Shown in pieces: positions 26,882 through 35,000 of a stretch of DNA of 48,233 bases. Under the pieces are notes generated by a model. That model searched no databases. It was not told where the DNA came from and worked only from the letters and a program-made list of their open reading frames with translations. A program made the translations under genes and the position numbers. The first letter of the stretch is position 1. Each line of letters starts with the position of its first letter. This DNA is from Bacteroidales bacterium (lineage in GTDB: Bacteria; Bacteroidota; Bacteroidia; Bacteroidales; Bacteroidaceae). The stretch covers positions 1-48,233 of the forward strand of contig JALFUO010000083.1 of NCBI GenBank assembly GCA_022784065.1, read 5' to 3'.

Positions 26882-27246
26882 ACAAAAACCATAAAAACCG
26901 CTTGCTTTGTTTGAAGCCCAAGGGCACGCCGCCGGTCTTAACGCCGAGCCTGTGAGCCTCACGGCTCACGCTCGCCCTTAATCCCTGCGGCTGCGGTCGG
27001 TTTCCGCCCGCTTCAAACGCCGCAAGCAAAAAACAGGAAAAAGTGGACGATTGCTTTTTATTGTAAAAGTAAAGAAAATGCTTTACTTTTTTCTGTTTTT
27101 TGCTTGTCCTGTGTGGGGCGGTCGAGAAACGACCGCTGCCTGAGCAGATGAAGTACCAGACGAAAGTCGACAGACTTTCAGAATGGGGCTTCATCTGCTA
27201 AGGCAAGCGAAGCCCAGACAGGACAAGCGGTTTTGAATGTTTTTGT
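26882..27246. mobile_element. 365-bp non-coding element with terminal and nested inverted repeats (MITE-like)
   Basis: The ends are 23-bp imperfect inverted repeats (26882-26904 and 27224-27246, shared core AAAACCGCTTG). Inside are four further palindromic layers: GCTTG...TTTGAAGC at 26900-26917 with 27010-27027; a 20-bp arm pair at about 27021-27107 around GCAAGCAAAAAACAG; CGGTCG-AGAAA-CGACCG at about 27119-27135; and GCAGATGAAG/CTTCATCTGC plus TGTCCTGTGTGGG/CCCAGACAGGACA towards 27100-27226. No transposase or protein-like frame is present. It fills almost all of the 26843-27272 gap. A partial copy of its right end lies at 48027-48070. Confidence 0.7.
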
Positions 27247-27272
27247 TTAATTCAACCAACAGGTAAATGATT

Positions 27273-30200
27273 TTATTCCACAATCATCTTTTCGGCGGTC
27301 ACGCCATTCTCTGCGGCGATGCGCACGAGGGCGATGCCTTGGTAACCGGCGGTAGAGATGCGGAACTGACCCGTGCCGGAGGCGCGACCGATGAGGCGGC
27401 CGTCGGGGGAGTAGACACTGACGGCGGCAGGGACGGAAGTGGTGACGAGCACACCGCCCTTAACGGGTACGGCACGCGGGGCAGCGGCATTGCCGTCGCC
27501 TGCGGCGATGCTGTGAATGTCAGTAGATTCGCCCATGTGTGCCGATGCGGCGTTGATGAGGCTGCCCGTATCGGCATCGAAGAGCATCACGATGGCTTTA
27601 AGATTCTGCACGTCGCTCACAGTGCCGGGCAGGGCGGTGGAGAGCGTGGCGGTGTGGGGCGTGCCGCTCTCAATGGCGGAGGGCAACAGGCCGGCGGTGC
27701 CGAGATAGGAGTTGCCCGCTATGCCGCGCACCACGTCCTCATGATAGTACGGATAGACGGTGGACTTGGCGTAGATGCCGCCCGAAGCCCACGCGCCGAG
27801 GTCGGGGTCGGTGTCCGTCTGGAACTTGCTCTGCTGGTAACCCTTCACATTGTCCTCCACGAGCACGAGCAGCAGGCTGAGGTTGAGGCGGTCGGCATTG
27901 AGCGCATAGCGCACCGTGCAGGGTACTACGACCGTCTGCCCGTCCTCGCTTAGGGCGGGGCTGATGTTCACCTCTGCCTCGGCGGGTAGGGCAAGTTCTG
28001 ACTGCACGAGGTCGAGCCAAACGGGGTTGTCGGGGTTGGAAAACTCGAAATCGCGGCTGTTGGCCGAATACATGGGCGATGATATCGTGTTGCTGCGATG
28101 CACTTTGCCTGAGGGAGCGGCGCTGAGGCCGAGGAAGTCGCTGTAACCCCGGAAGGCTTCGCCGAGGGCATCGCCATCGTAGGCGTGAATGCTCACGGGA
28201 ATGAAGAGGCTGCCGTAGATGCTGCGGATTTTCTCGATGGCAAGAATGCCGAGCGGGCAGTTCACACAGTTTTGCCCCGTGAGTTCTTCGAGCACCACGC
28301 GCTTGACGGGCGAGAACGAGAGGTTTTTCACCGACTTGCGCACCGCGCCGGCAGCCTCGCCGAGGCGGATATCTATCGTGTAAAAATTCTCCTCGCCCAC
28401 AGTGAGCGGCAACTCGTCGGGGAAGGCGAACGCCTGCGCATCGCCCGGGGCAAGCGTGGCTTCGGGCATGTCGACGGTGCTCACGGCGGTGCCGTCGGCA
28501 TTGCGGAGCGTGAGGCTCAGGCCTTCGTAAGAGGCGGCGGGGTCAAAGGTGGAGATGCGTCCCTTAATCGCAATGCTTTCTTTGGCGGTGACAATATCGT
28601 CGCTATCGATTGTGACGATAAACGACGCGTCGTGCTCCACGACAATATTGTCTACAAATATCGCGCTTTGCCCTTCGTTGTTGTTTACAAAGGCGATGTA
28701 GATGCTCTTTCCGGCAAAATCTTTCAGGTTTATGGAATTGTCGGTCCATTCGCCCGCCATGGTCTCGGCCGTAGCGCCGGGGCTTTGCCGCTTGTCGTAA
28801 ACCACGGTGCCCTCGGTGCGTATGCGATTGATGATAGAGGCGGTGAGCGAGGTGTATTCCTCCTCGCAGGGCCACACTATGACTTTCAGCACGTCGTTGG
28901 CGGCGGCGAGATAACTCTGCGACTGGAATTGGAGCACGCAGAGGCTGTCGGGGATATAAATTTGGTTGCTCACCATCCAGTCGTCGCTTGCGCCGGCGGT
29001 GGTATACATGGAGTGCGTGCCGGCGGCGAGGTCGGTGCTTTCTTCATCGTCGCGCACAAGGCTCCACGGATAGTTGTCGGCATCGGCGAATCCCCAAGCC
29101 TTCATGGCGGAGGTGGGGGTGAGGTGGTCGCCCTCCCAAAGCATGAAACCGACGAAGCCGTTAGAGAAATCCTCGTTGAAGAGCGTGCGGTCGTCGAGCG
29201 AAATCTCGCGCTCATAAAGTCCGTTGAAGTGGAGCGTGATGCTGTCGGAGGGATTGTTGCCGGTCACATCGGTCACGGCGCCTTGCGGAATGCCGATGCG
29301 GTAGCGCACGCCCTTATAGAGCTGCAAGGGGGCGATGGGGTAGAGGAGTACTTGATTGTCCTTGGCGGCGATGTAGAGTTTTTGGTAAGCTTCAGCCTCG
29401 CCTTCGCGATATACTTTGGCAGTCGTGCTCTCATCGGTTTTCACCTGCGTGTCGAAGGTGAGGATGAGGGGATTTATGTCGGTGTCGATGCGAAGCACGG
29501 AAGCCCCGTCCTGCGGCGAGCTGGACGTGAGGGTCACGGGCGTATCGGCGCGTCCGAGGAAGGGAATGTCGATGTCGTCGTTGGTACGCTCGGCATCGCC
29601 GGCAATGCAAATCGTGCCGGCGGGAATGTGGAGTGTGTAGGTCTTGTCCGCTTCGAAATTGCCTTTGCGGAACTGTATCGTGACGCTCTTGGAGGGGTTG
29701 TCGGCCTTAAACGATACGGAGGAGTAGACTTTTGCGCCCGCCTCGTCGCGCAGCTCCACGGCATTGGCCGCGCCGAGGACGGAAACGTTGCGGTCGAAGG
29801 TGACGGTGATTTTCTGCAACTTGGCAACGGCCACGCCGCCCGCAGGGTCGGAAGTCCAGGCGTGGAGCAGGTTGATGCCCTCGGCGGCTGCGGAGATGCT
29901 TTCGGGCAGCGTCACGATGTACGATTCGCCTGCGCCGGCAAAGACGCAGATGCGGCAGCCGTCGTCGGAGATGGCTATGGGTGTGCCGGTGTTGGCGTAG
30001 GTGGTGTTTTTCAGGAAATCGAAATCATATTTCTGCGCGAGGATTTGCTGGAAGCTCACCCAGTAGTTGCCCTTCTTCACCGTCCACTCGCGATAAGGGT
30101 TGGCAAAGGGCGCCGCGCCTAAGAGCTGCCCCGCGTTGGTGGCACACCAAGCCCCGATGCCGTTGTCCTCATCGGTGTCGAAGAGCGTGAAACTATCGTT

Positions 30201-31088
30201 TTCAACGTCATAGACAAACGGCGCCTCATATTCAGAGGGGTATTCGCTCTCCGCGAGTTCTTTCACGATGTGCGCCGCGCCGCTCACGCGGCTGCCGTCG
30301 TTGGACATTTTTACGATGGAGAGGTAGAAAAGCCCCGGGGCGTGGGGCGACCAGCGGCCTGTGGCGGCCTCGGTGAAGCCGATGATTTTGTAGGCAGATT
30401 GGTCGCGGTCGTACACGTAGTAGCAGCAGCCGCCGAGGTCGGTATCGGTGGGGAGGTAGCTGAACGACTTGCAGCCCAGCACGTAGCGGCCGTCGGCAGA
30501 GATGGCCGTAAAGCGGCTCTGGCCTTGGTCGAGGTGCGCCGCGTCCTTGGCAGGCAGTCCCGGCGTGGGAAGTATGGCGTTTGAGGCCAAGTCCCACAGC
30601 ACTTCTTTCTCAAGCAGAATGTTGGTGCTTGTGGTGGCCACGCCCACGGCGTACTTGCCGTCGGGGGTAACGGCATTCACCATGCCGCCGTCGTACCCGT
30701 CGGGGACGGGCAGCTGCGTCCATGCGCCCGAGGTCTCACCAGTGCGCCGCCACACGGCAGGCAGACCGCCGAAACGGCCGACCACGACGTTGCCGTCGTT
30801 CGTCACATCGTTGGCACCGCAGTTGAGGCTTTTGCCCTCTTCGTAACCTTCGGACAGCAGCAACTCCGTGCCGCTATCCACGCCCAAGAGGCGCGGGTTT
30901 TCAAGGATCAGCGTGTTGGAAGAATTGGTGGCAGAAGCCACGGCCCAAAGTCCGTTGTCCGACATGCCGGTGAGAATGCCGCCGTCGTCGAAGGCATAGC
31001 TATGCATCACGGGCTTATCCGTCTGCGCCGTTGCCTGCATCGCCGCCGCGAACACCAGGCACAGCCATAATTTAAGAAAACGTTTCAT
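27273..31088 (-). CDS. Large secreted T9SS-type protein with Omp28-like CxxC domain
   Basis: 1271 residues. A signal peptide (1-21, 'AAAMQATAQ') is followed by a long N-terminal region of propeller-like repeats containing 'SDNGLWAVA', 'TPDGKYAVGVA', 'SADGRYVLGC' and 'SDDGCRICVFAG' (about 40-420). Two Ig-like segments follow. A cleaved-adhesin/choice-of-anchor-J-like domain is marked by 'NEDFSNGFVGFMLWEGD' and 'SDDWMVSNQIYIP'. A thioredoxin-like Omp28-type domain has 'LEELTGQNCVNCPLGILAIE', with its CxxC near residue 940. The end is a T9SS tail. The CxxC suggests a redox or metal role at the cell surface, but this is inference. A promoter is predicted at 31299-31330, leaving a ~210-base leader that contains the 31128-31288 repeat element. 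Confidence 0.8.
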   Translation of the reverse strand: MKRFLKLWLCLVFAAAMQATAQTDKPVMHSYAFDDGGILTGMSDNGLWAVASATNSSNTLILENPRLLGVDSGTELLLSEGYEEGKSLNCGANDVTNDGNVVVGRFGGLPAVWRRTGETSGAWTQLPVPDGYDGGMVNAVTPDGKYAVGVATTSTNILLEKEVLWDLASNAILPTPGLPAKDAAHLDQGQSRFTAISADGRYVLGCKSFSYLPTDTDLGGCCYYVYDRDQSAYKIIGFTEAATGRWSPHAPGLFYLSIVKMSNDGSRVSGAAHIVKELAESEYPSEYEAPFVYDVENDSFTLFDTDEDNGIGAWCATNAGQLLGAAPFANPYREWTVKKGNYWVSFQQILAQKYDFDFLKNTTYANTGTPIAISDDGCRICVFAGAGESYIVTLPESISAAAEGINLLHAWTSDPAGGVAVAKLQKITVTFDRNVSVLGAANAVELRDEAGAKVYSSVSFKADNPSKSVTIQFRKGNFEADKTYTLHIPAGTICIAGDAERTNDDIDIPFLGRADTPVTLTSSSPQDGASVLRIDTDINPLILTFDTQVKTDESTTAKVYREGEAEAYQKLYIAAKDNQVLLYPIAPLQLYKGVRYRIGIPQGAVTDVTGNNPSDSITLHFNGLYEREISLDDRTLFNEDFSNGFVGFMLWEGDHLTPTSAMKAWGFADADNYPWSLVRDDEESTDLAAGTHSMYTTAGASDDWMVSNQIYIPDSLCVLQFQSQSYLAAANDVLKVIVWPCEEEYTSLTASIINRIRTEGTVVYDKRQSPGATAETMAGEWTDNSINLKDFAGKSIYIAFVNNNEGQSAIFVDNIVVEHDASFIVTIDSDDIVTAKESIAIKGRISTFDPAASYEGLSLTLRNADGTAVSTVDMPEATLAPGDAQAFAFPDELPLTVGEENFYTIDIRLGEAAGAVRKSVKNLSFSPVKRVVLEELTGQNCVNCPLGILAIEKIRSIYGSLFIPVSIHAYDGDALGEAFRGYSDFLGLSAAPSGKVHRSNTISSPMYSANSRDFEFSNPDNPVWLDLVQSELALPAEAEVNISPALSEDGQTVVVPCTVRYALNADRLNLSLLLVLVEDNVKGYQQSKFQTDTDPDLGAWASGGIYAKSTVYPYYHEDVVRGIAGNSYLGTAGLLPSAIESGTPHTATLSTALPGTVSDVQNLKAIVMLFDADTGSLINAASAHMGESTDIHSIAAGDGNAAAPRAVPVKGGVLVTTSVPAAVSVYSPDGRLIGRASGTGQFRISTAGYQGIALVRIAAENGVTAEKMIVE

Positions 31089-31127
31089 GGAGAAAAAATG
31101 TATTTTGGTTGATAAATATCAAGGCGG

Positions 31128-31288
31128 GTAGGGGCGTTTTGCAAAACGCCTGGAAAAATGTCGTGCAAACGAGCGCAGAGCAGAACTCGTTCTGGATATG
31201 CCGAGTGCAGCCGACATTATGCAAATGATTGACGGCATTAGTTGAGCCATGCGGCACACACGGCGGGCGTTCTGCTGAACGCCCCTAC
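31128..31288. repeat. 161-bp composite inverted-repeat element carrying a nested palindrome
   Basis: GTAGGGGCGTT (31128-31138) and AACGCCCCTAC (31278-31288) are perfect 11-bp terminal inverted repeats. Each arm continues into its own small hairpin (GCGTTTTGCAAAACGC; GGGCGTTCTGCTGAACGCCC). In the middle is a 62-bp palindromic element (31157-31218) of the 22531/46335 family, with stem CAGAAC-TC-GTTCTG and outer arms AATGTCG/CGACATT. A site without that insertion occurs at 36688-36722. Confidence 0.75.
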
Positions 31289-31298
31289 TTTCTGCGCA

Positions 31299-31330
31299 CA
31301 AAGTTACAGTTTTATTCCCTAATAGGCAAC
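31299..31330 (-). promoter_or_regulatory. Promoter of the 1271-residue secreted protein gene
   Basis: On the minus strand GTTG (CAAC at 31327-31330), a 20-base spacer and TAACTTTG (CAAAGTTA at 31299-31306). The start codon is about 210 bases downstream, across the repeat element. Confidence 0.6.
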
Positions 31331-31414
31331 TATCTGCTATTTCAGGCGTATCTTTTGTAGACGTATTGAGGCTTTTTACCGACAGGCTGCCACGTGAAAC
31401 GCGTGATGCCCTTT

Positions 31415-31590
31415 CTATTTGTCATATAATCCGCCAATGGCATAGAGCGGCACGTTGGTCATCCAGTCCTGCTCGCGATAATCAGACATGGAGAAACGCA
31501 GGGCTTTGAGCGATGGGTAGCGGGCCACGAAAGCGGCGAGGCTTTTCGATTTCAGATTTTCTTCCGCTTTCACTTCAATGGGGACACTTT
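31415..31590 (-). pseudogene. C-terminal relic of an AAA-type ATPase with DUF4143-like domain
   Basis: The minus-strand frame ending at 31415 reads 'VPIEVKAEENLKSKSLAAFV', then 'ARYPSLKALRFSMSDYREQD' and 'WMTNVPLYAIGGLYDK'. This is the typical C-terminal nuclease-fold tail (IEVKAEEN...K.L) of Bacteroidota ATP-binding/DUF4143 proteins. Only about 58 residues remain. The frame runs into a 32-bp tandem repeat at 31591, where the rest of the gene is missing. Confidence 0.7.
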
Positions 31591-31654
31591 CGTCCTGAAA
31601 AATGTGGAATTTCGCATTTTTATGTCCTTAAAAGTGTGGGAAGTCGCATTTTTA
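31591..31654. repeat. Two tandem 32-bp repeats at the break of the ATPase relic
   Basis: Units 31591-31622 and 31623-31654 share GTCCT.AAAA.TGTGG and TCGCATTTTTA. A partial third unit begins AGGACGTAAAAG. GTCCTTAAAA and TTTTTAAGGAC also form an inverted pair, so the region can fold. Confidence 0.7.
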
Positions 31655-31681
31655 AGGACGTAAAAGCGTATAAGGAATATA

Positions 31682-31719
31682 GAAGAGCCGGGAAGACATG
31701 CGCGTCCTCCCGGCTCTTC
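31682..31719. terminator. Long hairpin downstream of the sialidase unit
   Basis: A 16-bp stem (31682-31697 with 31704-31719, one mismatch; core GAAGAGCCGGGA) with a six-base loop. It lies 70 bases beyond the end of the small minus-strand gene 31789-31962 and may terminate the sialidase transcript; the T run is weak. Confidence 0.5.
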
Positions 31720-31730
31720 ATATAATCATT

Positions 31731-31762
31731 GTTTACTGGTAGACGAGTTTACAAGTAAACGA
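31731..31762. repeat. 8-bp-period array, four units
   Basis: GTTTACTG, GTAGACGA, GTTTACAA and GTAAACGA follow each other in exact 8-base phase. This is the same unit family as at 43277, 44852 and 46207. Confidence 0.7.
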
Positions 31763-31788
31763 GTCGTCGATGCATGAGTGATAACGAC

Positions 31789-31962
31789 TTATTCCCAAGC
31801 GTTGTCGTCGTTAGAGTCTTCCCAATAGGGACGTTCTTTGTTTGTCATGGCTTCGCTGCCCGGCAGTTCGCCCGTTCCTTTGTCTATCTCGCTTAGGGCA
31901 AGCAGGGAGGCAGGTTCGAGATGTGCTATGAGCAGATGAGGGCTCTGATATTTGCGTTTCAT
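31789..31962 (-). CDS. 57-residue protein downstream of the sialidase
   Basis: ATG at 31962, stop at 31789. The peptide begins 'MKRKYQSPHLLIAHLEPASL' and ends 'ERPYWEDSNDDNAWE', with a basic start and acidic Trp-rich end and no signal peptide. Small proteins with this plan (short basic 'MK.KY..P' opening, acidic tail) commonly follow large secreted-protein genes in Prevotella-type genomes; I know of no function. It starts 40 bases after the sialidase stop on the same strand, so it is probably cotranscribed. The start codon is embedded in an (AT)n run at 31961-31977. Confidence 0.6.
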   Translation of the reverse strand: MKRKYQSPHLLIAHLEPASLLALSEIDKGTGELPGSEAMTNKERPYWEDSNDDNAWE

Positions 31963-32001
31963 ATATATATATATATTCTGTTTGTAATGGGTGTGAAAAC
32001 T

Positions 32002-35000
32002 TTATTTTACAAAGAATTTGCGGCCGCCACGGATATAGATGCCGCCTTTCTGCATGTTGGCGACGCGGCGTCCTGTCAGGTCGTAAACAGGGGCGCTGGC
32101 ATTCAGGTCGTCTGCGCTGCCTTCCCTGACAGACTGGATATCCGTGGTAACGTCGCCGAACACGAGCTTAAATCCGTTGACACCAGAGGACGGTGTGGGC
32201 AGATAAGCCTTGTTCATCGGCAGCGTGCCCGTGCCCTGATAGAAACCGATGCCTTGTGCACCGCGCCCGAGGATATAGTCGCCGGTGGTCAGAGCATAGG
32301 TTGCGCCTGCCGAATTACCCATAACGTTGGCCGAAAGGTCGGCAGTCGTTTCGCTCGCAGCGGGCACCATCAGTGCCTGCAGGTTTTCGGCATTGCCGAC
32401 AAGCACAACGCCTTGGTTTGCAGGGAGGGCGGCTTCCGTTACGGCCGTCATTTTCGCGCCGTCGCCCCCTTCAAGGAGCGTAGCGGCGTAGGCCGTTACG
32501 CCTTCGGGGATCAGCGTGGCAAACGGTGCGCTGAACGTACCGATCGTCTTTCCCGTTTCAATGCCTTTAATCAGGGCATCGCCTGCGCTAATGGCATTCA
32601 GTTTGACATTGTTGGGATAGTCCACTTCTTCGAACACGATTACAGATGAATAATCGGCGTTGAAGAAAGGAGCACTGGCTTTATCATAACTGCCATCGGT
32701 CTTAATTACGGTATAGTTGAGGGCATCGCCTCTTCGTCCTTTGAATACCATATATCCGAATAGATCTGCCTGTGTCTTCGCGGCATTGACATTGCCGCCA
32801 GCCATCATCTTCTCAATCGTGATTTGCGTCCAGTCCGTATAATTATTGGTTCCAACCGTCTCTTCGTAATTAAATGCGTCAACATATCCCTTGGATCCGT
32901 TTGCACCGGCGCTGTTGCCTTTCCAAACAAGATATTTCCCTGCATTGCAGACGAAAGTGTATTTCCCTGCTGAAAGTTCGCGGCAAATAAACGGTGTGGC
33001 AGCATTGGCATCAGTCGTTCCAAACGTGATGCCGGTTTCGGCGTATTGCATATAGCGCTTTACGCCGTTCCAGTTGATGTTGGCAATGGTATATGCCTTG
33101 CCGCTCTCCGGCATCTGTATGTCAGAAGTTGAGGCCTTATATGTCGTGACGGCCGAAGAAAGGTCGGAGAGGCGGGTTTCGATGTCGCCCGTGCCGGTTC
33201 TGGCCGTGGCCACGGCAGTTTCAAGGGTTGCGCGGCTGCTGCCTCCGAGGGCGGGATAACCCACGCCCGTCTTTGCCAAGGCCGGCTCTACCAAAGTGTT
33301 GACAGCCACTTCCACGCGGTTCGCATCGTTGTAAACGGTATATGCTCCGCCCGTCACGTCTTCGATGGAGAGAGGCGTGTAGATGATGCAGTAGCCGCCC
33401 GGCTCTTCTTCAAGCAGGAAGCCGATGCGGTTGTCCTGCTGTAAGGTCATTGTGGAGTAGGCGGAGTTGCGGAAGCTCACCTGCTTGCCCAGCGTCCAGC
33501 CAGTAGCGATAGAGGTGGGCGTTTGCGTGGAAGAATCGATTACCTTATACCAGATGGAAACGTTTTTGCGGCCTGTGCCTTTCGGAACAGATTGTAGCAT
33601 CACGGTCTCTTTTGCGCCCGTCGTTTTGTTGAGCACATCGGTGAGGCAGAATATTTCGCCGTTCGTGCCGCTGTCGCCAGTGGTGAGGCCGCCGGATACA
33701 TTGTTGCTGGATACAGCCGTGCCCCAAGTGCCGGTGGTGTAGGTGTCGTCGGCATACGTGAAGAGGTTGAAGTAGCGTCCGCTTCCCTTGCGGCTGCTGA
33801 GGATTACGGTGCCGTCGGGCAGTTCTTCGCACTTCGGCTCATCGCCACTCGCCGCGGGACGGTCGTCCACGGTGCCGAGGATATTCCAGTTTTCGCCGAA
33901 GTCGTCAGAGTAGACCACGCGGTTGCCTCCGTTCTTCGTCCAAAGGGCGGCATAGAGGCGGTAGTAACCGCCGGCCTTCTTCACCACGCGGCTCTGCATG
34001 ATGCGTCCCGAACCCACGAAGAGCGAAGCCACGGTGACGTTTGTCCCGTCTTTCACGAACAGGGGATAGAACTTATCGGTCACTTCCACAGGCGCGGTCC
34101 ATTCCCATTCGTTAGACGTTTCATTGTATGTGCCCACGACTTTTGCCACGCGGTTCGGGTTGCTGTTGGAGCCGAGGGTGTAATTGCCGTCCCAGCAAAC
34201 CGTCTTGCCGCAAACGGCGAGCACGAGCACCTTGTTGCTCTCGCGGTCGGCCACAATGGCGGCATCGCCAAAGGCGTAGTCGAAGGCTACGGATGTAGCC
34301 TCGATGCCCGTACCGTTGGCGAGGAAGAATTCCGTACCCCACGTTGCGCCGTTGTCTTTGGAGATGCGGGCTTTGAGGTCTACTTCTCCGTAGCCCACGT
34401 CGTTGCCGCTGGGGCGGTTGTCGGCGATGGCAATGATGTCGCCGTTAAGGGCAGTGGCGATAGCGGGGATACGATAAGGCTTGCCGTTGGCATCGGGCGT
34501 TTTGAAGAGCATACGATCATCGTTGGCCGTATAGACGAGATTGAGCGCGGTTTCGCCTGCGGCTTCAAGCGTAAACTCGCTGCCATCGTAGGCTGCGCCG
34601 TTGAGGGTGCAGGTAGTAAGGTCGAAGCCACGGTACGTATAAGAACTGAAGCTTATGGTTGCGCCGACAGGCAGATAGGCTTTACTGCTTTGCGAACCAG
34701 TAATTGCGGCCACGGAATTAGTGCCGTTCACCGTGTATGTCAGGTTGGCAACGGTGTTGCCCTCGAAGGCTGTGCCGTTCACCGTGATGTTCTGCGTCAG
34801 GAATTTTTCCGTGTCAATCACCTCAAAGTACCAGCGGTTGCCGCCGTCGCCGTTGCCGTAGAATTTCAGCACATTGCCTACGCCTCCATGGGGGTTAAGG
34901 CCAATGTTCCGGGTGTCGCCGGCGGGAATGATGGAATATCCCGCTACGGAGGCATCGCTTGTATAGTCTTTCAACGCCCATGATTGCGCAGTGCTTTCAG

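Noticed and set aside
26843-26962. A 40-residue N-terminal extension of the 525-residue secreted protein.
   Set aside because: It is encoded by the repeat element and would bury the signal peptide.
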